Assembly: GCF_019734195.1 (NCBI RefSeq)
Contig: NZ_JAASHM010000007.1
Span: forward strand, 1 to 64,000
Origin: Clostridium sp. K13
GTDB lineage: Bacteria; Bacillota; Clostridia; Clostridiales; Clostridiaceae
Length of the DNA: 64,000 nt
Reading direction: 5' to 3'
The position numbers and the translations under genes are program-made. The notes below the pieces were generated by a model, which saw nothing but the letters and a program-made list of their open reading frames with translations, had not been told where the DNA came from and searched no databases. Shown one piece after another: positions 45,687 to 54,659 of this stretch. How positions within the stretch are numbered: the first letter of the stretch is position 1; each line of letters starts with the position of its first letter.

Positions 45687-46115
45687 CTATTTATGATGTA
45701 TATCGTTAAAGTTTCCTTTACTCATTGCAGCACGCTCTGCAACTAAGTTAGAAATCACTTCATTTACGCTCCAATTTATAGACGTTTCTGTAACAACTGC
45801 TTTTAAAACATTGTTTACTTTTACTTTTTTAAGATTCTCAATAAAAATATTCATTTTTGCTGGTGCTATTGAATTAAAAATTATAGCTCTTTCTTTTCTA
45901 CCATCTTCACATTCTGAATTTATATTATTTTCTAATAAATCACTAATTATAGTATTTCCATTTTTAGAGTTTATTAGTATTTGATCTCTAATTCCTAAAA
46001 TCATTGCACAGTTTTTAACCTTTTGCAAATCCTTTCCTACTATATTAGAAACTATTATGCAAGCTCTTCCTTCTCTCGCTGAATTATCTTTTATATCTAA
46101 TTTATCAAATGACAT
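45687..46115 (-). CDS. DUF3783 domain protein
   Basis: 142 residues. The C-terminal half, with FNSIAPAKMNIFIENLKK and NVLKAVVTETSINWSVNEVI, matches the small DUF3783 domain. The N-terminal half has ACIIVSNIVGKDLQKVKNCA, then GIRDQILI. Soluble. Function unknown. Transcribed away from the radical-SAM pair, sharing the intergenic region that holds a LexA-type box. Start after GGAGGATTACAT. Confidence 0.75.
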   Translation of the reverse strand: MSFDKLDIKDNSAREGRACIIVSNIVGKDLQKVKNCAMILGIRDQILINSKNGNTIISDLLENNINSECEDGRKERAIIFNSIAPAKMNIFIENLKKVKVNNVLKAVVTETSINWSVNEVISNLVAERAAMSKGNFNDIHHK

Positions 46116-46221
46116 ATGTAATCCTCCAATTTAATATACTAACATTTCTTAATTTAATTATATCCTAATTATATCATAAAATTCTTATAATTAATAATCA
46201 TTATTATTTAACATAAAAACT

Positions 46222-46250
46222 TTCCGCATATGAACACTTGTTCGTATAAT
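46222..46250 (+). promoter_or_regulatory. Promoter with LexA/DinR SOS box
   Basis: GAACACTTGTTC (46232-46243) matches the Gram-positive SOS consensus GAAC-N4-GTTC exactly and sits between a poor -35 (TTCCGC) and a perfect TATAAT (46245-46250). It is 76 bases before the radical-SAM gene. LexA binding here would block the promoter until DNA damage. Confidence 0.75.
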
Positions 46251-46326
46251 ATCTTTATTATATAATAATACTAATAATGAAAAAGTTAATCTTATTATTA
46301 ATAAATATTAAAGTTGGTGAATTTAT

Positions 46327-47691
46327 ATGGAAATTTCAGATAAACTAAGAATTTTAAGTAGTGCCGCTAAGTATGATGTATCTTGTTCATCTTCCGGTTC
46401 AAATAGAAGCTCTAAAAAAGGTAGTATTGGTTCAGTTTCATCAAGTGGAATTTGCCATACCTTTACTCCTGATGGAAGATGCATATCACTTTTAAAGATC
46501 CTTTTAACTAATTATTGTATATATGATTGTGCTTATTGTATAAATAGAATTTCAAATGATATAGAAAGAGCTTATTTTACTGTTGATGAGATAGTAGATT
46601 TAACTATAAATTTTTATAGAAGAAATTATATAGAAGGCTTATTTTTAAGTTCTGCAATAATAAAAAATGCTAATTTTACTATGGAACGCTTAACTCAAGT
46701 AGTTGAAAAATTAAGAAATGAATACAACTTTAGAGGTTATATTCACTTGAAGGCTATTCCGGGAGCTGATGAAGAACTTATAAAAAAAGCTGGTTCTTTA
46801 GTGGATAGAATGAGTGTTAATCTTGAATTACCTTCTTCAGATTCATTAAAACTGCTTGCTCCACAAAAGAATAAGGATGAAATTTTTAAACCTATGAAAT
46901 TTATAAAAAATAATATAATTGCTACTAAGCATGAAGCTAAAACCTTTAAAAATTATTCCACTTTTGTTCCTGGTGGCCAAAGTACTCAACTTATAGTAGG
47001 TGCTACAAAAGAAAGTGATTTAAACATTCTTAATTTATCAGAAAACCTTTATAATAAATTTGACTTAAAAAGAGTTTATTACTCTGCCTATGTTCCAGTT
47101 AACCACGGTAAAAACTTACCTGACCTCAAAACACCTCCTACATTACGTGAACATAGACTTTATCAAGGTGATTGGTTATTAAGAGTTTATGGCTTTAAGG
47201 CTTCTGAATTATTATCTCAAGAAAATCCTAATTTAGATATTAATTTTGATCCTAAAACAAACTGGGCATTAAATAATATTCATTTATTTCCTGTAGAAAT
47301 AAATAAAGCTCCCTATGAACTTTTAATAAGAGTTCCTGGAATAGGTGTAAGAGGTGCTAGAAAAATAATTAGTGCTCGTAGAATTAGCAACTTAAACTTT
47401 TTAGATTTAAAGAAACTTGGCATTGTTATAAAAAGAGCACAATATTTTATAACTTGTAATGGTAAATATTTCGGTTGTGTATCATTTGATAATGAAAAAA
47501 TTAAAAAGGCTCTTACTCCTAAAATAGATTTAAACTTAGTGGAAAAAGATTCTGAACAAATAAGCTTTTTTGATAATGAGATAAATAAAATTTTATTACC
47601 ATATAATACTCATTTAGATAATGATTTATCTGCAGATAAAAAGCTACTTCTATTAAATGATAAAATAACTTCTTATACTGGAGAAATATAA
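46327..47691 (+). CDS. Radical SAM protein, putative DNA modification/repair (TIGR03916 type)
   Basis: 454 residues. The cluster motif is C64-IYD-C68-AY-C71, the CxxxCxxC of radical SAM enzymes. A long conserved N-terminal signature precedes it (LRILSSAAKYDVSCSSSGS, then GICHTFTPDGRC). C-terminal to the barrel is a helix-hairpin-helix DNA-binding motif (LIRVPGIGVRGARKIISARR, about 332-352). This domain plan is that of the family named putative DNA modification/repair radical SAM protein; its chemistry is not established. It starts after GGTGAATTTAT and is followed two bases later by its usual partner. A LexA box lies upstream. Confidence 0.92.
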   Translation: MEISDKLRILSSAAKYDVSCSSSGSNRSSKKGSIGSVSSSGICHTFTPDGRCISLLKILLTNYCIYDCAYCINRISNDIERAYFTVDEIVDLTINFYRRNYIEGLFLSSAIIKNANFTMERLTQVVEKLRNEYNFRGYIHLKAIPGADEELIKKAGSLVDRMSVNLELPSSDSLKLLAPQKNKDEIFKPMKFIKNNIIATKHEAKTFKNYSTFVPGGQSTQLIVGATKESDLNILNLSENLYNKFDLKRVYYSAYVPVNHGKNLPDLKTPPTLREHRLYQGDWLLRVYGFKASELLSQENPNLDINFDPKTNWALNNIHLFPVEINKAPYELLIRVPGIGVRGARKIISARRISNLNFLDLKKLGIVIKRAQYFITCNGKYFGCVSFDNEKIKKALTPKIDLNLVEKDSEQISFFDNEINKILLPYNTHLDNDLSADKKLLLLNDKITSYTGEI

Positions 47692-47693
47692 TT

Positions 47694-48431
47694 ATGATTG
47701 AATTTTTATATGATGGTTCTTTAGAAGGATTATTTACAGCTATTTTTTATGCATATCAATCTAAGGATCCTTGTACAATAAATAAATTAGAAAATCACAT
47801 TCCTTCTCTATTAAATGAGATAAAAGAAATCACTACTGAACTCGATAAATTCAAAAGAGTATATAATAGCATTATCCAAAAATTAAATGGAAAAGCTTTA
47901 AATAATATATATTATCTATATCTTAGTGAAATTGAAGGTGCTGAAGATTTAATATTAAACTATTTAAAATTATGCTATAAATACGGTACTGATATAAATC
48001 TTGCTAAAAATAATGATACTATAATATCAGTAGATAAGTATTATCGAAAAGTATCTGGAGAGGCTCATATGTTTACAGGATTTGTACGTTTTAAAGAAAT
48101 TGCTCCTTTAAGCTTTTATGCTCAAATTGAACCTGTTTATAATATTTTGCCTATAATAATTAATCATTTTACTCTAAGATTTTCTGATCAAAACTTTATT
48201 ATTCACGATTTAAAAAGAGAGAAAGCCATTATTTATAATAAAAAAACTGCGATAATAACTGATTTATCTAAGGATGAAGGATACTTAATTTCTACTCTTA
48301 ATAATGATACAAATTTTGAAAGCTTATGGAAAACCTTTTATAAATCTGTAAATATTAAAGAGCGTGAAAATAGTAAACTTCAAAAACAACATATGCCTAA
48401 ACGATATTGGAATCATCTTACTGAAATTTAA
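47694..48431 (+). CDS. Putative DNA metabolism protein (TIGR03915/DUF4130 type)
   Basis: 245 residues. It begins IEFLYDGSLEGLFTAIFYAY, and the C-terminal DUF4130 part has KYYRKVSGEAHMFTGFVRFK, later YAQIEPVYNILPIIINHFTL and FIIHDLKREKAIIY. The family co-occurs almost always with TIGR03916 radical SAM proteins, and some homologues are fused to uracil-DNA-glycosylase domains. This suggests DNA-lesion handling. No glycosylase domain is present here. Ribosome site GGAGAAATATAATT lies within the end of the upstream gene. Confidence 0.9.
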   Translation: MIEFLYDGSLEGLFTAIFYAYQSKDPCTINKLENHIPSLLNEIKEITTELDKFKRVYNSIIQKLNGKALNNIYYLYLSEIEGAEDLILNYLKLCYKYGTDINLAKNNDTIISVDKYYRKVSGEAHMFTGFVRFKEIAPLSFYAQIEPVYNILPIIINHFTLRFSDQNFIIHDLKREKAIIYNKKTAIITDLSKDEGYLISTLNNDTNFESLWKTFYKSVNIKERENSKLQKQHMPKRYWNHLTEI

Positions 48432-48459
48432 AACTAGATTGCATATTGCAATCTAGTTT
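48431..48459. terminator. Convergent terminator
   Basis: AAACTAGATTGCA pairs exactly with TGCAATCTAGTTT around TAT, shared by the repair pair and the minus-strand gene whose stop it overlaps. Confidence 0.85.
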
Positions 48460-49490
48460 CCTCCTAATTTCTTATATAAATCATCTTTATCTATACTAAC
48501 TCCATTAACATTTTTCATCTCTATTCTACTAGATATATTATTCCAATTTATATATTCATCAAAGGGATTGTCACTAGAATTTTCTTCTAACCAAACCATT
48601 AGATTGTTAGGTATATTAATATCCATTGATAATAGTATTCCTTTTTTATCTCCTAAAAGTGTTTTCCCCAATAATCTAATTGATTCTAAATCTAATTTAG
48701 ATGTAGCTATTCTATTGTTCTTCATATCATAACTAATTAAGCTAGATATATCTTTAGGTACACCTAAAATATTTTTTCCCTCCTTAATTGCATACCACCA
48801 ACCTCCTAATAATGCTCCATAACGCTTTTTTATGGATACAAAGTAACTATCTAATGTTATTCCATTATGAGTAAGCCCATTAAAACTTAAAAAACATGCA
48901 ATATTATATAATGAATTTAAAATCCAACTTACTGTATTTATAGGTATCTTACCATTACAATATGTCATTAAATCTCTTAATAAAATTAAATCTTCATCCT
49001 TTTTAACTACTATCCCTACTTCTCCCCCTATTGTTCTAAAACTTTTCTTAATCTGTGGTAAATAGTTATCAAATTCCTTTTTCATCTCAATATTAGAATA
49101 TTTTATATTATTTAATTTATTTATTGCATTAATAGCCATCTTTTCATTTTTATCATTAATTAAATATAATATTTCTTCATTACCTATATACATTCTTCCT
49201 ATTTCAAATATATGACTTATTCTGAAGTTCATTGTATAATACTTTCCATCTATACATTTTAATCTTATAAAGCCTGGCTTCTCCCAAACTCCTTTAGCAA
49301 TATTTTTTTCTGCTTGCTTATATAAATTATTTATTTTATTAGTAATTTCAACATACTCTTTCTTTTTCCCATTTAAATCTGGATGATATACTTTCATAAG
49401 TTCAACATACTTACTTTTTATATCTTCAATATCATCACTAAATAATTCATAAGGATATTTAATATTTCTTATTTCATCTATACTTAACAT
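48453..49490 (-). CDS. J-domain protein fused to a kinase-like (pseudokinase) domain
   Basis: 345 residues from the ATG at 49490, with GGTGAGG just upstream. An N-terminal J-domain with an intact H36-P37-D38 loop (YVELMKVYHPDLNGKK), then a small beta region (GFIRLKCIDGKYYTMNF). A domain that reads like a degenerate protein kinase follows: THNGITLDSYFVS stands where HRDLKPENIL would be, then GALLGGWWYAIKEGKN in place of DFG, and IRLLGKTLLGD later. The catalytic Asp and metal Asp appear absent, so it is probably a pseudokinase. Cytoplasmic. Its partner would be DnaK through the J-domain. The kinase reading is an inference from motif spacing. Confidence 0.7.
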   Translation of the reverse strand: MLSIDEIRNIKYPYELFSDDIEDIKSKYVELMKVYHPDLNGKKKEYVEITNKINNLYKQAEKNIAKGVWEKPGFIRLKCIDGKYYTMNFRISHIFEIGRMYIGNEEILYLINDKNEKMAINAINKLNNIKYSNIEMKKEFDNYLPQIKKSFRTIGGEVGIVVKKDEDLILLRDLMTYCNGKIPINTVSWILNSLYNIACFLSFNGLTHNGITLDSYFVSIKKRYGALLGGWWYAIKEGKNILGVPKDISSLISYDMKNNRIATSKLDLESIRLLGKTLLGDKKGILLSMDINIPNNLMVWLEENSSDNPFDEYINWNNISSRIEMKNVNGVSIDKDDLYKKLGGN

Positions 49491-49655
49491 TATCCTCACC
49501 AACCTATAAATAATTTTAATAATTTATATTTATGATTCTATAAGAAATATTATGTAATTTTAATTAAATATATTTTCAAATATTTTCCAATTTGTTATAA
49601 TATAATATATGTTATGTAAATAACTATTCCTATTTTAGAGATTGGAGTGTTTTTA

Positions 49656-50117
49656 ATGGAAAAAGAATTAAAATTCAAAATATACAATAAAGTTTTAAAT
49701 AAATGCTTTAAAGTAACTAGAATAGACTACATTGATGAAATTATTTATTACTTTGATAAAGAAAAAAATGATGAAGATATAGTTTCTTTTAATGATTCAG
49801 TTCTTTTAATGCCTACTGGAATCTATGATGCTTCAGGCAGAGAAATATTTGAGGGTGATGTTATAACCTATCAAGAAAATAGTTTTACTTACAAAAAGAC
49901 TGCAGAAATAATATATGAAGATGGCTGCTTTATGACAAAGCAATTATTTCCTAAAAATTTGGAGCTTAAAGCACAAAAGGAAAATATGATTATTGATGAC
50001 TTTAAAGATTTGTTATGCGTTGCTACATCTTCTATATCTAGACCAATTAAAATCATCGGTAATATTTTTACTTATAAATTAAGTAAAAATAATTGTAAAA
50101 TAAAAATAGAGGTTTAA
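49656..50117 (+). CDS. YopX-like domain protein
   Basis: 153 residues from the ATG at 49656; the GTG three codons earlier is part of GGAGTG. The middle has TGIYDASGREIFEGDVITYQ, the YopX beta-barrel signature, and the C-terminal strand is KIIGNIFTYKL. YopX proteins are typical of phages and integrated elements, but no other phage gene surrounds this one. Function unknown. Confidence 0.75.
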   Translation: MEKELKFKIYNKVLNKCFKVTRIDYIDEIIYYFDKEKNDEDIVSFNDSVLLMPTGIYDASGREIFEGDVITYQENSFTYKKTAEIIYEDGCFMTKQLFPKNLELKAQKENMIIDDFKDLLCVATSSISRPIKIIGNIFTYKLSKNNCKIKIEV

Positions 50118-50135
50118 AAACTTATATTTTTCAAC

Positions 50136-50174
50136 AAAAAAAGATATCGTAAAATAATTATGATATCTTTTTTG
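50136..50174. terminator. Convergent terminator of the YopX-like gene and rnj
   Basis: AAAAAAGATATC pairs with GATATCTTTTTT around an AT loop. Confidence 0.85.
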
Positions 50175-50191
50175 TATTTATTATATTTTAT

Positions 50192-51856
50192 TTATACTTC
50201 CATTATTATTGGTACAATTATAGGTTTTCTCTTAGTCTTACTATATATAAACGAACCAACATCATTTCTAATATTATTTTTTATTTCAGACCACTTAAAT
50301 ATATTCTTATCTATAGATGTTTGTATACTATCATAAGATATTTCTTTTATTTGATTTACTAATTCTTCTGACTCTCTAACATATATAAATCCTCTTGTTA
50401 CTATATCTGGACCTGAAGCTATAGTTTTAGTTTCTTTTTCTATTGCAACGATAATATTTATAATACCGTCCTTTGATAAATTCTTTCTATCTCTTAAAAC
50501 TATATTTCCTACATCTCCAACACCTATACCATCAACTAGTATATTTCCAGCTTGAACTTTTCCAGAGATAGTTGCTGATTTTCTATTTAAGCTTAATACA
50601 TCACCATTTTCTAAAATAAATGATTTACCTTTTTCTAAACCTACTTCTTCAGCTATTAATATATGCTTTCTTAAATGCTTATACTCACCATGTACTGGTA
50701 CAAAATACTTAGGCTTTAAAATTGATTGTAGTAATTTTAATTCTTGTTCACAAGCATGACCTGATACGTGAATCTCCTCTATAGATTTATAAATAACATT
50801 AGCACCCTTTTGTGTTAATTCATTTATAACCTTTGATATAGCCTTTTCATTTCCTGGAATAGGATTAGCAGATATAATTATCATATCATCTTTTTCTATT
50901 TGAATATTTTTATGAGTAGATGATGCCATTCTCGTAAGAGCTGACATAGGCTCTCCTTGACTTCCAGTAGTAACAATCGTTATTTGCTCACTATTATATA
51001 ATTTTAAATCCTTTAAATCTATTAATAATCCTTCTGGCATATTTAAGTATCCAAGTTTTATAGCAACATCAGATATTTTTTCCATACTTCTTCCGCTAAA
51101 TGCAATTTTTCTTCCATACTTAATTGATGAATTTATTATTTGCTGTAATCTATGAATATTAGAAGCAAATGTAGCTACAATTATTCTTCCTTTACCCTTA
51201 CTAAATAAATTATCTAAGGTTTCACCTACTGTTTTTTCTGACATTGTATAACCTGGATGACATGCATTAGTGCTATCAGCCATAAGTAATAAAACCCCTT
51301 GTTTACCTAGCTTAGCTAATCTTTGTAAATCTATTACTTTCCCATCTACAGGAGTAAAATCTACCTTAATATCTCCAGTATGTACTACAATACCTAATGG
51401 AGTATGAATTGCTAAAGCACAACTATCTGCAATACTATGATTTGTTCTAATAAATTCTACTTTTACTTTTTCTAAAGCTATAGTATCCCCTGCATTAACA
51501 ACATTTAACTCTACTATATCAAGCATTTTATGCTCTTCTAGCTTACTTTTAATTAAACCTACAGTTAAGTTAGTAGCATAAATTGGTGCATTAACTTGTT
51601 TTAATATATATGGTATTGCTCCTATATGATCTTCATGTCCATGTGTTATGAAAAATCCTTTTACTCTTTCTTTATTATTAACTAGATATGTTACATCTGG
51701 AATTACTACATCTATTCCATACATTTCTGAATCAGGAAAAGTCATTCCACAATCTACAACTATTATTTCTTCCCCATATTCTATTACCGTTATATTCTTT
51801 CCTACTTCTCCAAGTCCACCTAATGGTATAACTTTTATTTTTTTCTTGCTTTCCAT
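50192..51856 (-). CDS. rnj: Ribonuclease J
   Basis: 554 residues, full length. Metallo-beta-lactamase motif H72-G-H74-E-D76-H77 in FFITHGHEDHIGA, further metal ligands in HTGDIK, the beta-CASP segment with STNACHPGYTMSE and TTGSQGEPMSAL, and VHGEYKHL. A C-terminal dimerisation domain closes it. It is a 5'-to-3' exo- and endoribonuclease central to mRNA decay and rRNA maturation in Firmicutes. Start after GGAGGATTTTA. Single gene. Confidence 0.96.
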   Translation of the reverse strand: MESKKKIKVIPLGGLGEVGKNITVIEYGEEIIVVDCGMTFPDSEMYGIDVVIPDVTYLVNNKERVKGFFITHGHEDHIGAIPYILKQVNAPIYATNLTVGLIKSKLEEHKMLDIVELNVVNAGDTIALEKVKVEFIRTNHSIADSCALAIHTPLGIVVHTGDIKVDFTPVDGKVIDLQRLAKLGKQGVLLLMADSTNACHPGYTMSEKTVGETLDNLFSKGKGRIIVATFASNIHRLQQIINSSIKYGRKIAFSGRSMEKISDVAIKLGYLNMPEGLLIDLKDLKLYNSEQITIVTTGSQGEPMSALTRMASSTHKNIQIEKDDMIIISANPIPGNEKAISKVINELTQKGANVIYKSIEEIHVSGHACEQELKLLQSILKPKYFVPVHGEYKHLRKHILIAEEVGLEKGKSFILENGDVLSLNRKSATISGKVQAGNILVDGIGVGDVGNIVLRDRKNLSKDGIINIIVAIEKETKTIASGPDIVTRGFIYVRESEELVNQIKEISYDSIQTSIDKNIFKWSEIKNNIRNDVGSFIYSKTKRKPIIVPIIMEV

Positions 51857-52361
51857 TAAAATCCTCCATCTTATTTTCTTTATCTATATTTCTCTATTTT
51901 TTTGCACAAAAACAAAAGTTGTTTTAAATCAACTGATTTATAATTAAATATTATTTTATAATTCAATCCGTTCAATTCTCTTAACTAAACTAACCACTAT
52001 TATAAAGATCCCTACTTAACATTGCATTTACAATACTTAACATCTGATTATGTTAATTTTACTTATTGCTTAATGTTGCTAAGCTTATTTAAATATAATT
52101 TTTATATAATAATTATAAAACAACTTAAATAAATACATTTTAAATTTTATTAAATATATTCATTTAACTTTTTTTATATCTTAAGTCATTATAAACAATT
52201 TCCCACTTTTTTTCAACTCTCACACTTAATCAATGTAAAATGGATAATGGATAATTAATTTATAAACTGCTATAGAAGTTTATAAATTATATTGAAAAAT
52301 AAATTCCATAAGGATTTTCCTCCTTAAATTCTCCATTATCCATTCCCCTTTAAATAAACAT
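51857..52361. other. Gene-free region between rnj and gshAB
   Basis: 505 bases. The part next to rnj (to about 52,230) is AT-rich with nothing I recognise beyond space for a promoter. The part next to gshAB is filled by the palindromic element at 52239-52344. Confidence 0.6.
52239..52344. repeat. MITE-like element with 13-bp terminal inverted repeats
   Basis: AATGGATAATGGA at the left end is exactly inverted as TCCATTATCCATT at the right end, 106 bases in all. Inside are two nested hairpins: AATTTATAAACT/AGTTTATAAATT, and AAGGA/TCCTT around TTTTCC. No coding capacity. It ends 18 bases before the gshAB stop codon and may double as that gene's 3' end structure. Confidence 0.7.
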
Positions 52362-54659
52362 TTATATTAAATCTAATAATTTTAATACGTGAGTTGCAAT
52401 TTTTCTTTCTTTTCCTTTGTATGGATATGAATGTATATGGATAGCAGGATTAAAGTTTAATTCAATTATTGCATAATTAGTGTTTTCATCTCTGTAATCC
52501 TCAAGCATCATATCAACCCCACAAATCATAGCTCCAGCTGCTTTTGATGCATTTACTGCTATATCCTTAAACTTTTGTGGAATATCATCTGTATAGTCTA
52601 CACTATCTCCGCCTGTACTAATATTAGAATTTTCTCTTAAATACACTATTTCATCTTTTTTAGGAATATAATCAAAGTTTTTACCTTGTTGTTTTAAGAA
52701 TAATTCTGCATTTTCCTCTAATCTTATCTTTTCAAGAGGAGTTACATATCCTTTACCACGTAATGGATCCTGATTTTTAACTTCAACTAATTCCTTTATT
52801 GATTTTCCTCCATCACCAATAATATTAGCAGGAACTCTATGTAATATTCCTACTACCTCATCATTTATTACTAAGAATCTATATTCTTTTCCTTTTATAA
52901 ACTCTTCTATAAGTACTGTTGTATCATTTTTAAATGCTATTTCAAAAGCATGAATTATATCTTCTAAATTTGCACCTTCAGGGAAAATATTAATTCCAAT
53001 CCCAAAGTTAGTACTCTTAGGTTTTATAACTATAGGTTTATTAATATATTTATGTGCTTTTATTTTAGCCTCTTCTATAGTATTAAACTCTTCTCCTCTT
53101 GGTACTTTAACTCCTTTTTCAGCTAAAACCTTTTTAGTTACAGTTTTATTTTCCATAATTAATACAGAAACATAAGTATCTTTAGATGTTTTAGTTGCCT
53201 GTTTTACATACTCTATTTTTTCATCTTTTTTAAGGGATATAAAATTCTCACTTCTATCAACTACATTTACAGTAATACCTCTTTTAATAGATTCCTTCAT
53301 TAAAATTTGAGTTGATAGTTCTAAATCTTCATATCCTTCTAGCTTAAATCTATTTTTATATGCAGATTCTTTATATCCTTTAGCTAAACTTAAAAATGTA
53401 TTAATATATCCCTCTTCATTTATTTTTTGGGTTATTTTATATGCATAAGTTAATTTACTATCTTTAACTTTATCAATCATATCTTTAATTACATCTTCAA
53501 ATCCTAAATTTAATTCATTATTAATACCCATAACTTCATTAAGTATTTCTAATCCAAAATCTATTCTATTTATACATTTTCCATCATGTTTTAATTCTAT
53601 ATTATCAATTCCATGTACTGCTATTAATTGTTGATTTTCTAAAGCTTCTTCTTGCCAATTTTCAAACTCACTTTCTTCTTTAGTTAATAAATAAATATTA
53701 AATACTTGTAAAAATCTTAAATCAGCTAAACTTATTCCGCCTTTTTCAAAAGGATTAATATCAATTGTTCTATACTCTAAATATTTTATTCCCTCATTAA
53801 GTAATGACTCTTTAAAATTCTTTGTATTACTTGGTTTTAATCTTACTTGACTATATAATTCTTTATGACTTTCTATTATCTCATCTTTAATATATCCATC
53901 TATACTTTCTATATACTCATTAACACTATTATAACTAGGAAATAAATCTACCTTATTTTTATATCCACACTTTCCATTTCTATGAGATATTGCTCCTAGG
54001 CTACTATATTCATTATTACTAACTTTTTTTAATGGGCATTTACAACTATCAACAAAGCTTTCATGTACAACTGGAGCTGCTCCAAGAAGATATACTATAA
54101 GCCATCTAAATCTTAAGTAGTTTCTAGCAACCTTTAAATATATGCTATTTTTAAACTCTTTATAAGATAAATTTTTCTCACTATCTTCATATAATTTCTC
54201 AATTATAGATTCATTAAAAGAAAAATTATAATGAATTCCCGATATAAGCTGCTTTTTACCTCCATACTTAAGCAATAACTTCTCTCTATACTCTTGTGAT
54301 TCTTTACTATGATCAGCAAATTTAGCTACTGGAATATCTTTATCATCTGGTATTATACATGGCATTGATTCTGGCCATAGATATTCATCTCCAATTTCCA
54401 TTGCAACTATATCATATAATGCCCTTGTAAAATTATATGCCTCTATAACATCTGGTAATGCTGGTGTTATAACTTCTATTTGACTCTCTGAAAAATCTGT
54501 TGTAATGTATGGATTATGTGCTTTATCTCCAAATTCTTCTGGGTGATCACTTTTGGCTAAATACCCATTCTCATCTAATCTTAAAGTTTCTCTTTCAATA
54601 CCAAAGTTTCCACTTAAAATTTCTTTACTAGAAAATAATTTTTTTATTTTATTTAACAT
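52362..54659 (-). CDS. gshAB: Bifunctional glutamate-cysteine ligase / glutathione synthetase
   Basis: 765 residues, the size of GshAB (GshF). The N-terminal two thirds is a GshA-type ligase: FGIERETLRL, ISGIHYNFSF, RNYLRFRWLIVYLLGAAP and EYRTIDINPF. The C-terminal third is an ATP-grasp domain (KPIVIKPKSTNFGIGINIF, FIKGKEYRFLVI, then CGVDMMLED with ELNFNPAIHIH), which adds glycine. Together they make glutathione from Glu, Cys and Gly in the cytoplasm. Its start overlaps the end of the MATE gene by 11 bases, with AAGGAGAAATTATAAAG inside that gene. Confidence 0.95.
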   Translation of the reverse strand: MLNKIKKLFSSKEILSGNFGIERETLRLDENGYLAKSDHPEEFGDKAHNPYITTDFSESQIEVITPALPDVIEAYNFTRALYDIVAMEIGDEYLWPESMPCIIPDDKDIPVAKFADHSKESQEYREKLLLKYGGKKQLISGIHYNFSFNESIIEKLYEDSEKNLSYKEFKNSIYLKVARNYLRFRWLIVYLLGAAPVVHESFVDSCKCPLKKVSNNEYSSLGAISHRNGKCGYKNKVDLFPSYNSVNEYIESIDGYIKDEIIESHKELYSQVRLKPSNTKNFKESLLNEGIKYLEYRTIDINPFEKGGISLADLRFLQVFNIYLLTKEESEFENWQEEALENQQLIAVHGIDNIELKHDGKCINRIDFGLEILNEVMGINNELNLGFEDVIKDMIDKVKDSKLTYAYKITQKINEEGYINTFLSLAKGYKESAYKNRFKLEGYEDLELSTQILMKESIKRGITVNVVDRSENFISLKKDEKIEYVKQATKTSKDTYVSVLIMENKTVTKKVLAEKGVKVPRGEEFNTIEEAKIKAHKYINKPIVIKPKSTNFGIGINIFPEGANLEDIIHAFEIAFKNDTTVLIEEFIKGKEYRFLVINDEVVGILHRVPANIIGDGGKSIKELVEVKNQDPLRGKGYVTPLEKIRLEENAELFLKQQGKNFDYIPKKDEIVYLRENSNISTGGDSVDYTDDIPQKFKDIAVNASKAAGAMICGVDMMLEDYRDENTNYAIIELNFNPAIHIHSYPYKGKERKIATHVLKLLDLI

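Noticed and set aside
49656..50117. Possible prophage, from the YopX-like gene
   Set aside because: No integrase, terminase, capsid or lysis genes are around it; a single YopX-like gene is not a prophage.
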